This document shows, in pieces, positions 1 through 6,447 of a stretch of DNA of 15,750 bases (position 1 is the first letter of the stretch; every line of letters begins with the position of its first letter). Origin of the DNA: Blastocatellia bacterium (GTDB taxonomy: Bacteria; Acidobacteriota; Blastocatellia; Pyrinomonadales; Pyrinomonadaceae); contig DNNE01000054.1 of assembly GCA_003487805.1 (NCBI GenBank), positions 15,997-31,746 on the forward strand, given 5' to 3'. Under the pieces are notes generated by a model. The model made no database searches and had not been told where the DNA came from. It saw nothing but the letters and a program-made list of their open reading frames with translations. The position numbers and the translations under genes are program-made.

Positions 1-1054
1 AGGACCAACACGAGCCGATGGTTTTCTTCTCAGCTTGATTATCGCCGGCGTCATGAAAATTCTCGGCCTTACAATGTGCGCAATAAATAATTGAATCGCG
101 CAAACGGACCATCGCCGACCGCCAATTACTTTCGCGCACGCGCCCATGTTGCGGGTCTGTCAGCCCGGCGGTAAATGCCTGGATAAATAAATTGCGAAGA
201 AAGCGAGGGTAGATCTCCCAAAAGACCAGCGCGTTGCGCTGGTGCTGCACGTCGGGCGCATTCGACTGGTCCACCGGATCAAAAATGAAGAGTGGCTCGG
301 ATCCATAAAGTCGTTTCATGGCCGGCAAGTCGAGACACTTAATGGCCAGTTCTTTTCTGCCTTCCAGGGGATGGTGCATCATGAACATGTAGAACAGCAG
401 CACGGCCAACGAGAACAGATCAGTTTGAGTGCTCGGCACGGCGTCGCCTCGCACAATCTCCGGCGCCATAAAACGCGGCGTGCCATAAACCGCGCTCTTC
501 GACTGATTGTCAACCGCAACGTTATCGTTGTCGCAGATCAGAACTTCACCGGAATGCGGATCAAAGAAGGCATTGCCAAAAGAAATGTCTCGATAGCAAA
601 GTCCCTTTGAGTGAAGTTGGAGAAAGCTGTGAGAGAGTTCCAATCCGACGGTCGCCAGGGCGCGAAAGCTGGGCTCGATTCGTCGCTTCATCATATCGAC
701 GATCCCCTTGAATCGCGGATCACGCAAAGGCATCAGATAACCAAAGCCGGGCGTCCCGGTCGCCTGGGCTAATTCCATGGGCCAAAGGAACCGATCGCTT
801 GGCGCACCCATCTTTATTAGAGTCTCCAGCGCCGTCTGCTGTTCGGGCGTGGCTGAAGCCGAGTAGTACCATTTGAGCGCTACAGGTCTGCCGCCGAGAA
901 TTGCGCGATACACTTCTCCCTGGCCACCGCCGCCGAGAAGACTTTCCACCACGCAGCTTGACCGCGACGTCGTTGTCTGAACTTTCTGATTGAGTTTGAG
1001 GATTTGATCCATTCTACTGGCGCGTTCGAAGCCTCGACTGTAATCGGCGCTCAT
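1..1054 (-). CDS. Ser/Thr protein kinase of TerY-P/YegI type, C-terminal zinc ribbon (3' end cut by window edge)
   Basis: This is a eukaryote-like protein kinase with 351 codons visible and no stop before the left edge. Seen: glycine-rich loop GGGGQGEVY (about residues 41-49), catalytic lysine in VALKW (K61), catalytic loop YRDISFGN (154-161, D156 and N161), metal-binding DND in place of DFG (175-177), GTPRFMAPE (191-199) and DLFSLAV (212-218). A Cys pair CAHC (325-328) followed by C349 looks like the first half of a zinc ribbon. The YRDISFGN/DNDN wording is, as I recall, typical of kinases that travel with PP2C and TerY-like vWA proteins (E. coli YegI with YegK and YegL). The start at 1054 is chosen because its ATG overlaps the phosphatase stop as ATGA, implying coupled translation. 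The internal ATG at 1012 has no ribosome site. Likely role: phosphorylating a cytoplasmic partner, reversed by the neighbouring PP2C. Substrate unknown. Confidence 0.9.
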   Translation of the reverse strand, partial: MSADYSRGFERASRMDQILKLNQKVQTTTSRSSCVVESLLGGGGQGEVYRAILGGRPVALKWYYSASATPEQQTALETLIKMGAPSDRFLWPMELAQATGTPGFGYLMPLRDPRFKGIVDMMKRRIEPSFRALATVGLELSHSFLQLHSKGLCYRDISFGNAFFDPHSGEVLICDNDNVAVDNQSKSAVYGTPRFMAPEIVRGDAVPSTQTDLFSLAVLLFYMFMMHHPLEGRKELAIKCLDLPAMKRLYGSEPLFIFDPVDQSNAPDVQHQRNALVFWEIYPRFLRNLFIQAFTAGLTDPQHGRVRESNWRSAMVRLRDSIIYCAHCKAENFHDAGDNQAEKKTIGSCWS

Positions 1055-2022
1055 TGCGAATCCGCTTCCGCTAAATCGGACGACCTTGAAGGCTCAGCGC
1101 TTTTCCGACCTGATCTGGGCTTGCCGGTCGTTTTATTCTCTGACTTACCTCCGGCTGACTCCAGCGAACAAATAATCCCAAGGGTAACATCATCGCCGCT
1201 GCCGGCATTGGTGGAATCGGTTAGCCATGTCTCCAGATTGTCTTTCACCTTGTCAACGCCTTCCGCGCGAATCGCGGTAAGTATGTCAGAGCCAACTTTC
1301 AGAAACCCGGACTCGTCACGAAACGAATTCGGATAACCATCAGTCGCGAGGAGGATCAAAGCGGGACGTTCATTAGTGATCGGTTGAAAGCCGACTCGGA
1401 AATCCCGCCAGGCCTCGGGCGCGCAAAGCGAAGTGGTCTCGTTGGCGAAAAGGCGTTCGTCCCTGGCTAGAGGCCGGGACACCTGAGACCGATCGTCGAC
1501 GGTCAGAATTTCACCGTCGCCGAGCTGAAGATAAGTAACGAATCCCGGCGCGACCGCGACTGCGATTATCGTTGCGCCATAAGCTATCGTGAAATTTTCG
1601 CTTTCGCTGGCGCTCTCGTCATTTCGATTGCTTGCGCCGACACCGCGGTCAACGCCAGGCAATGGATTCTCTCTGACATGTTCAGCAACCGCATCAACCC
1701 AGGCTCGGACTAATGCTTGAGGCAGCCACTCTTCAGCCGACCGTTTTACGAGCGATAGATTATTAAAGTCTGTCTGACCGGCGAGGAAGTTGTGGATCAA
1801 TTGAGCGGCCACTTCAACTGCGAGCTTCGCGCCAGTATGACTGCGCGAATATCGCGGGCTGCCATGACCGTCGGCGATCGCCAGGACCAGCGGCGAACCT
1901 ATCCCCGATTCCGGCCGCCAGCAAATCGCATCCTGGTTCGGCATGCCGTTGCGCTGATGTGCGGCTCCGCGAACACTTTGACCAATAACTTGCCATTGTG
2001 GTGTGGACTCTTCAGTATTCAT
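1051..2022 (-). CDS. PP2C-family protein phosphatase
   Basis: This is a 323-residue metal-dependent Ser/Thr phosphatase (PP2C_2-like). Seen: NQDA with D31, the ADGHG metal motif (D51-G52), LLATDGYPNSF (D228) and SGDDVT (D277/D278). These are the Asp positions that hold the two metal ions in the family. The last ~35 residues are a Lys/Arg/Ser-rich, probably disordered tail. An in-frame extension to 2100 exists, but it translates through a palindromic element and would overlap the vWA gene, so I start at ATG 2022, which gives the usual family N-terminus (WQVIGQSVRG). The Shine-Dalgarno sequence there is weak. It overlaps the kinase by 4 bases. It probably dephosphorylates the kinase or its targets, as in the TerY-P/YegK triad. 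Confidence 0.9.
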   Translation of the reverse strand: MNTEESTPQWQVIGQSVRGAAHQRNGMPNQDAICWRPESGIGSPLVLAIADGHGSPRYSRSHTGAKLAVEVAAQLIHNFLAGQTDFNNLSLVKRSAEEWLPQALVRAWVDAVAEHVRENPLPGVDRGVGASNRNDESASESENFTIAYGATIIAVAVAPGFVTYLQLGDGEILTVDDRSQVSRPLARDERLFANETTSLCAPEAWRDFRVGFQPITNERPALILLATDGYPNSFRDESGFLKVGSDILTAIRAEGVDKVKDNLETWLTDSTNAGSGDDVTLGIICSLESAGGKSENKTTGKPRSGRKSAEPSRSSDLAEADSQ

Positions 2023-2027
2023 GGGAT

Positions 2028-2081
2028 GTCCGACAAGCTTCAGTTTCTCGTCGTGACCCGACAAACTGAAGTTTGCCGGAC
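2028..2081 (-). repeat. Imperfect palindrome (19-bp arms, 16-base loop) in the PP2C leader
   Basis: Arms at 2028-2046 and 2063-2081 pair at 17 of 19 positions around a 16-base loop. It fills almost all of the 64 bases between the vWA stop and the PP2C start. In the mRNA the hairpin would end five bases before the PP2C ATG. There is no U tract, so it is not a classic terminator. It may be a dispersed REP-like element or a translational control hairpin. I recall similar sequences scattered in Acidobacteria genomes but cannot verify that here. Confidence 0.75.
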
Positions 2082-2086
2082 AGCCG

Positions 2087-2788
2087 CTACCACACATCAT
2101 CCGCCGAAGAGCCGCCGGAATCCGGCACGACGGGAATGGGAACGTTAAGGCCGGAAGCTGCCGCCGCAGCGCTCTGGCTTGCCGGTGATGAAGCGGACTT
2201 CAGTACTGCGGTTGAGACCCATCTTATATATTTCGTGAGTGACTCGGGACTGTTCGCCTGCAGCGGCTTGAGTTCCGGATTGGCAATGAATTTTTTCAGG
2301 ACTTCCTGATCGGCATCTTCGCCGATTGCAATTGCGATCCGCACGGACTTGCGTCCCCAGGGCTCGTTCATCAGGGCTTGTAATCCGCCGGCGAAATCGT
2401 CCGTCGGCTGACCATCAGAAATGAGCACGAGCACGGGAGGCAATGCCCGATCCGTCATTGGTGGAATCTTGAGTTGATCGGCGACGATGCCGAGGGCCAT
2501 GCCCATCGCCGTAACGCCGCCGGCAGTGAGGTCGTCCCATTTAAAATCCACGATGTCGGTGGGCTGCGAAACATGCCACTGCGCACCATCGGAAAACTTG
2601 ACCGCGCGCACTAAGACTTGCGCGTTGGGATTCTCATCCGCCACCTCTTGCATGTGTGGGATGGCTTCTTTGATTGCCGTGTTCAATGACTGGATTTTGC
2701 CGTCGACAGCCATTGAACCCGAGCAGTCGGCAATCCAGATAAAATGCAGCGGCCGAGTCGCCAACTCACCGCCAGGTCGCATGCTCAT
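2087..2788 (-). CDS. vWA-domain protein (TerY/YegL-like)
   Basis: This is a 233-residue von Willebrand factor A domain protein with an intact MIDAS metal site: DCSGS (21-25), T93 in GGVTAMG and D125 in ISDGQPTD. There is no signal peptide or membrane segment, so it is cytoplasmic. The C-terminal ~45 residues are Ala/Ser/Pro-rich and probably disordered. With PP2C and kinase genes directly downstream it forms the TerY-P triad, in which the vWA protein is thought to be a metal-dependent scaffold. Start choice: AGGAGG lies at 2801-2806. ATG 2788 is 12 bases beyond it, and TTG 2791 (9 bases) is an alternative. TTG 2800 abuts the Shine-Dalgarno and is unlikely. It is the first gene after a 251-base gap, so it probably starts its own transcript. 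Confidence 0.9.
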   Translation of the reverse strand: MSMRPGGELATRPLHFIWIADCSGSMAVDGKIQSLNTAIKEAIPHMQEVADENPNAQVLVRAVKFSDGAQWHVSQPTDIVDFKWDDLTAGGVTAMGMALGIVADQLKIPPMTDRALPPVLVLISDGQPTDDFAGGLQALMNEPWGRKSVRIAIAIGEDADQEVLKKFIANPELKPLQANSPESLTKYIRWVSTAVLKSASSPASQSAAAAASGLNVPIPVVPDSGGSSADDVW

Positions 2789-2840
2789 CAAAGAACTCAA
2801 CCTCCTCAGTCTTCACAGCAACATCACTTACTTCGGACGC

Positions 2841-2871
2841 ATTATGTCACGCCGTTAGGTGTCATCGCCAA
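2841..2871 (-). promoter_or_regulatory. Possible sigma-70-like promoter for the vWA/PP2C/kinase genes
   Basis: On the minus strand a -10-like CATAAT (2841-2846) lies 19 bases after a -35-like TTGGCG (2866-2871), about 50 bases before the vWA start. The spacing is long and the -35 is weak, so this is a candidate only. The rest of the 2789-3039 gap holds the AGGAGG ribosome site at 2801-2806 and an A-rich patch near 2870-2882. I see no terminator hairpin there. Confidence 0.3.
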
Positions 2872-3039
2872 TTTTTCTTTTATGAATTATGGCGGCGTTG
2901 GCAAGAATCGGCGAACACGTTAGCAGTTTCAAGAGAGAAGTGCCCATGCCTCAAACGGACGAGTGCGTGCGCCTCTGGTGAAATCGGCCAGGAACGGGAT
3001 CGATTCAACCTGGACGGCGGGAGACGGATGTTGTGAGTC

Positions 3040-4044
3040 TCAATCTGAATCATAGTCCGAGCTCACCAGACTTCCTCCTTTTCCTCCCTGTTCCACTTTT
3101 GCCTGTAGTGGTTGGCGTTTGTACATCATGATTGGGCCGGTTTCTGATCTGTCAATCGTCTGAAACCCAAAACCTGCATACCACTTTTCGAGTTCCTGTA
3201 TGCCTGGACCACCTGTGGCATCGGGAAGCACGTCAAGATAACATGCGTTGAATCCAACCCTCATTTGCAGAAATGCTTTTAATAACTTGCTTGCATATCC
3301 CTTTCGTCTCTCTGCGGGTGGGATCGTAATGAAAACCAGGATTATTCCGTTATATTTTCCTCGCTCCCCGCCTATCGTGCCGTTGGTTGTATACGTCAGA
3401 ACTCCCTCCCCGGACTCTGTCCCGATTTTCATTTGTTCTCTTTGGATAGTTGAACTTCGCAAGGCCAAGCCCGCACGACCGGCAAAGGAAGATGGAGTGC
3501 GAGCCGAAGAAGTGGGAGTCATCTTGTGGCGGACAATCTCGTGGCCCTGCGACGCCGGTTTGTGACCAGGAATTCTTGACGCGCTTCTTATTAGACTTGG
3601 CTGACGCAGACCCTGGACAACCGGAGCAGCCGGCTTGAGCCGGTGTTGTCTTTCAAGCACCTGCTCGCTAGCAGTCTTTTTGGTCTGCAACACTTTAGGG
3701 ACGCGTTGAGCGTGGTGTTGAGGCGGGGCCACTGGATGATTTTTTACCTGCGATAAGCGAGCCGTCTTAACCTGCACGTTTGCCGGCTTTGATTGGGGAC
3801 GATAAACAGGCGGCCCGACTGGCGGGTTGCGGCTCACTGCCCCACTCGCTATTTTGGGTTGCCCTGGTTTCGGCGTCGCCTGCGGACGATATGCGGGAGG
3901 TGCAACGGGCTGCTTGATACTCTGCGCGGACACAGCAGTCTTTGATTGGGCGACCCCAGCTTTGCTTTGCGGGGCGTGTCCCCCAGGTCGCTTTAATTGC
4001 CGCGGTATGCCTCTCGCTCCAGCTGTTCTATTTGGCAGATTCAT
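3040..4044 (-). CDS. Repeat-leader effector candidate with C-terminal GNAT-like acetyltransferase domain
   Basis: This 334-residue protein opens with a basic Pro/Gln-rich leader holding three copies of the APPxYRPQ...Q.K module (about residues 45-64, 74-93 and 103-122, the last degenerate). A further linker runs to ~200. The C-terminal ~110 residues look like a GNAT N-acetyltransferase: hydrophobic strand ILVFITI, the acetyl-CoA loop ERRKGYA (245-251) with the following helix, and WYAGFGF (288-294) matching the conserved YxxxGF element. Substrate unknown. The last residues are acidic. ATG 4044 is chosen because AAGGAGG lies five bases upstream. An upstream start at 4077 has none. It is last of the seven cargo-like genes. 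Its leader is nearly the same as that of the next gene upstream, suggesting duplication followed by C-terminal replacement. Confidence 0.85.
   Translation of the reverse strand: MNLPNRTAGARGIPRQLKRPGGHAPQSKAGVAQSKTAVSAQSIKQPVAPPAYRPQATPKPGQPKIASGAVSRNPPVGPPVYRPQSKPANVQVKTARLSQVKNHPVAPPQHHAQRVPKVLQTKKTASEQVLERQHRLKPAAPVVQGLRQPSLIRSASRIPGHKPASQGHEIVRHKMTPTSSARTPSSFAGRAGLALRSSTIQREQMKIGTESGEGVLTYTTNGTIGGERGKYNGIILVFITIPPAERRKGYASKLLKAFLQMRVGFNACYLDVLPDATGGPGIQELEKWYAGFGFQTIDRSETGPIMMYKRQPLQAKVEQGGKGGSLVSSDYDSD
3868..3900. repeat. 33-base exact repeat, copy 1 (leader module)
   Basis: These 33 bases are identical to 5274-5306. They encode the core of the first YRPQ module of the GNAT-like protein at the same codon phase and nearly the same residue offset as in the aspzincin-like protein. 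Flanking bases are also similar. This points to a recent duplication or gene conversion of the leader. Confidence 0.85.
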
Positions 4045-4232
4045 GTCGACCTCCTTTTTGCTACGCGTCCCAACCATCTCCGCTTAGGCTTTCCATGTTT
4101 TGACTATCGCTGCACTTGTCTCAACCATGTGCTCGGGTTAAAACCGAAAACCGAATCTGCCCCCGAAAAGCGACCCGATCAGGCGTCGAGCCCAGAGCAG
4201 ATACGGGGACGATGCGACACGCCCGTACTTGG

Positions 4233-5453
4233 TTATCCAAACCGCGCGTTCATGATCTGAACGGCCAGGCACGCGAGGTTATAGGCGCAGGTAGGGGCCA
4301 GATCTGGTCTGGCTTTGGCGAACCCTAGAGCATCTCCACTGCTCTTGCAGCCGTGGTCGCTGGTGCTGGCAACCGCGTGGGTGGCCTCATGTATCATAGT
4401 GTCGAGCTTCAACAACACATCTTGATCGTAGAATCCGCTGAGCAGGTAGAAGTTTCCGGTTCCGTTGTAGGCGTATCCGAAGGCGAGATCCTCGGAGGGT
4501 GACTCTGCTTTATCATCCGCGGCGTCATAGACTTTCCATTCCGAGTTCAGAACGATAGTGAGTACCTTCAAAGCCTGCTGGGCATACGTGATGCACTGTA
4601 CTAACGAAACCTTCTCAGACCACCCCAGCCACTTTGATATTGCATTAAATGCGTCGGGCGGTTCGGAGATTTCGTCTTTTAAGTAGGCCACCGTCTTCTG
4701 CAACCCGTCAATGGCCCACGCAATAGACCTCCCTGCCATCTCTTCCATCATCTCGACATCTTCCTTATGATGAATATTCTGTCCCATGAACTTTGCCTGA
4801 GCCACCGACGGAGCAGCGGAAAAGGGCACAGGCCTGGCGGGACGAAAAGAGACAGCTAATTTCTGTACCTGCGGAGAAACCAGTGTCGCCTTCATTTGAG
4901 CAGTCAGGCTTGATTGTGCATTCGCTTGCTTCGCCTGCGGACGATAGCCGGGCGGAGCCTTTGGCGGCGTGTGCGCCTGTGCGGCCGATGCCATTTTAGG
5001 CTGCGCGACTCTTTTTTGTTCCGGACGATACACTGGCGGCGCTGCGGGTGATAGTCGCAGTTGCGAGATGGCCTTCGGCTGGACAATCTTCTTTGCTTCG
5101 GGGCGATAAACCGGAGGTGCGACAGGCTGCCGCGGCGACTGACCGGCAGGCGATCTTTGAGCAGATGAAATCTTTGTCTGTAAGACTCTCGGTGCAGGTT
5201 GAGGACGATAGACCGGCGGAGCGACCTGTGGTTTCCGATTCACACCGCCACTTGCCATCTTGGGTTGCGCTGCTTTCGGCGTCGCCTGCGGACGATATGC
5301 GGGAGGCGCGACGGGTCGCTTGCTGCTCTGCGCCGACACACCAGTCTTTAGTTGTGCGACGACCGGTTTACGTTGAGGCGCGTGTCTTACCTGCCGGTTG
5401 AGAGAATGTAGGATGCCTCCGGCTTCCCGCGCTTTTTTATTCGTCGGGTTCAT
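4233..5453 (-). CDS. Repeat-leader effector candidate with C-terminal aspzincin-like (M35) metalloprotease domain
   Basis: This 406-residue protein has five leader modules at about residues 46-65, 75-94, 109-127, 136-153 and 164-180. After a linker, residues ~230-406 form a helical then catalytic domain. Seen: IHEATH with HExxH at 355-359 and TSD with D366 a short distance later. The family pattern is HExxH followed by GTxD, in which the Asp is the third zinc ligand. The wording around it (strand-rich stretch before the HExxH, then a helix with ALGFAKARPDLAPTCAYN) resembles the end of M35/lysine-specific metallo-endopeptidases. The spacing between HExxH and Asp is about two residues shorter than in the fungal enzymes I recall. 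A protease toxin acting in the target cell is the natural inference. There is no signal peptide. The start has GAGG five bases upstream. The gap to the upstream gene is 7 bases, so they are in one operon. Confidence 0.85.
   Translation of the reverse strand: MNPTNKKAREAGGILHSLNRQVRHAPQRKPVVAQLKTGVSAQSSKRPVAPPAYRPQATPKAAQPKMASGGVNRKPQVAPPVYRPQPAPRVLQTKISSAQRSPAGQSPRQPVAPPVYRPEAKKIVQPKAISQLRLSPAAPPVYRPEQKRVAQPKMASAAQAHTPPKAPPGYRPQAKQANAQSSLTAQMKATLVSPQVQKLAVSFRPARPVPFSAAPSVAQAKFMGQNIHHKEDVEMMEEMAGRSIAWAIDGLQKTVAYLKDEISEPPDAFNAISKWLGWSEKVSLVQCITYAQQALKVLTIVLNSEWKVYDAADDKAESPSEDLAFGYAYNGTGNFYLLSGFYDQDVLLKLDTMIHEATHAVASTSDHGCKSSGDALGFAKARPDLAPTCAYNLACLAVQIMNARFG
4914..5318 (-). repeat. Five-copy leader module array in the aspzincin-like effector
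   Basis: Five degenerate copies of a 17-20 residue module (consensus near PVAPPVYRPQPxPRVLQTK) recur about every 30 residues. This is the longest array in the window. The shorter forms end in VQPK or AQPK rather than VLQTK. The related arrays lie at about 3679-3912, 7702-7863, 9563-9805 and 10923-11171, with a single copy near 6061-6120. Confidence 0.85.
5274..5306. repeat. 33-base exact repeat, copy 2 (leader module)
   Basis: Identical to 3868-3900. It encodes the first leader module of the aspzincin-like effector. Confidence 0.85.
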
Positions 5454-5460
5454 GGCGACC

Positions 5461-6366
5461 TCATCCTCTCTTGCGCGTGTGCTCGCCTTTGATGACTTGC
5501 TGGTAATTGTAGAAATAATCCATCGGCAGATTGGCCTGCTCCGCGCCGTCCGCGTCCGGTTGATAATGGCCTGAGCCGTTGCTCCACCATTCCAGATTGC
5601 CGTTATTGAAAAAGACTTCGCCCGCGTAGAGGACCTGCTGGCCTTCCGCGAGCGAGGGATGGCGGTAACGATTGTGCAGCAGCGTCTGCCCTTCTCTGGT
5701 TCGCACGAAGTTATACTTCATATTCGGGACATTGACACCGTGCGTGCCCGCGCGGTGCAGCCTGTACTGGTTCGCGAAACTATCGAGCGAGAAAATGTTG
5801 CTCCGCTCGACGGGGACTGCCGCGCCCGGATGAAGGTTCGGATAAAGCTTGGTGGCCTGAACGATATTTGACCTTAATGAACGCACCACTGCTCGTTGTA
5901 CGACGGGCCGTGCCGCTGATGCGCGGGCATTAGGCGAGACTCTTTTGACCGTCACGATATGTCCGCCGTTCAACTTCGGCGCAAGCTGAAGCCTGTGGGC
6001 AGCAGGAATGATCCGCGTGCTCTGAGGCTGACTGGCTCCTCTTTGCAGAGCGGCGGTCGCCTGCGGCTGCAATACTCTGGGGGGTGGCTGTGGACGGTAA
6101 ACCGGGGCCGCGACACGTGTGCGTGCCGTCTGAGTTGCAGCCCTCTGTCTCTGAACGACCGCCGTCGGGGGTTTAAGAATGCCCGCCGCTTTTTGAGAAC
6201 TATGAACGAGTGCGTGTTTGGGAGGCTGTCTGATTTGTAAAGCCGCAGTTGCCTTCGGCTGGGTAAGACCGGGAGCGCGCCGGGGCAGTTCGGACTGAAT
6301 CAGGTGCTGAACGCGCTTGGGCAGCCCGGTATGAGCGGGATGCGGCACGTTCCCTTTTAAACTCAT
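5461..6366 (-). CDS. Repeat-leader effector candidate with C-terminal SGHYxP-motif domain, function unknown
   Basis: This is a 301-residue protein. The first ~190 residues are Pro/Gln/Arg-rich with one clear module (83-102) and several decayed ones ending in LTQPK, VVQRQ or LQPQ. Residues ~190-301 form a compact domain with RHPSLAEGQQVLYAGEV (235-251) and NGSGHYQP (263-270). I recall this pairing of an HxxLxxGxxVxxAGE stretch with an SGHYxP motif from C-terminal regions of other bacterial effector-like proteins, but I know no established activity. The His, Tyr and Asp are candidates for a functional site. ATG 6366 is preferred (AGGAAAGATGAGG upstream) over ATG 6396, which lacks a ribosome site and would add ten residues unlike the sister proteins. 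The stop is 7 bases before the next start. Confidence 0.8.
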   Translation of the reverse strand: MSLKGNVPHPAHTGLPKRVQHLIQSELPRRAPGLTQPKATAALQIRQPPKHALVHSSQKAAGILKPPTAVVQRQRAATQTARTRVAAPVYRPQPPPRVLQPQATAALQRGASQPQSTRIIPAAHRLQLAPKLNGGHIVTVKRVSPNARASAARPVVQRAVVRSLRSNIVQATKLYPNLHPGAAVPVERSNIFSLDSFANQYRLHRAGTHGVNVPNMKYNFVRTREGQTLLHNRYRHPSLAEGQQVLYAGEVFFNNGNLEWWSNGSGHYQPDADGAEQANLPMDYFYNYQQVIKGEHTRKRG

Positions 6367-6447
6367 CGCCTCATCTTTCCTGTTGGCTCTGCTCATAGCT
6401 TCTGCACAAGATAATTCTTCCAGCTTTCATTTCCATCGCCCATTCTG

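Noticed and set aside
2028..2081. Palindrome as a rho-independent terminator
   Set aside because: No U run follows on the minus strand. The loop is long and it sits between genes of one apparent operon.
2022..2100. N-terminal extension of PP2C to position 2100
   Set aside because: These 26 codons translate the palindromic element and overlap the vWA gene. The family N-terminus begins at ATG 2022.
4078..4232. Promoter before the 3040-4044 gene (TTGAGA-like -35)
   Set aside because: No acceptable -10 at suitable spacing, and the gene may simply be co-transcribed with its neighbour.
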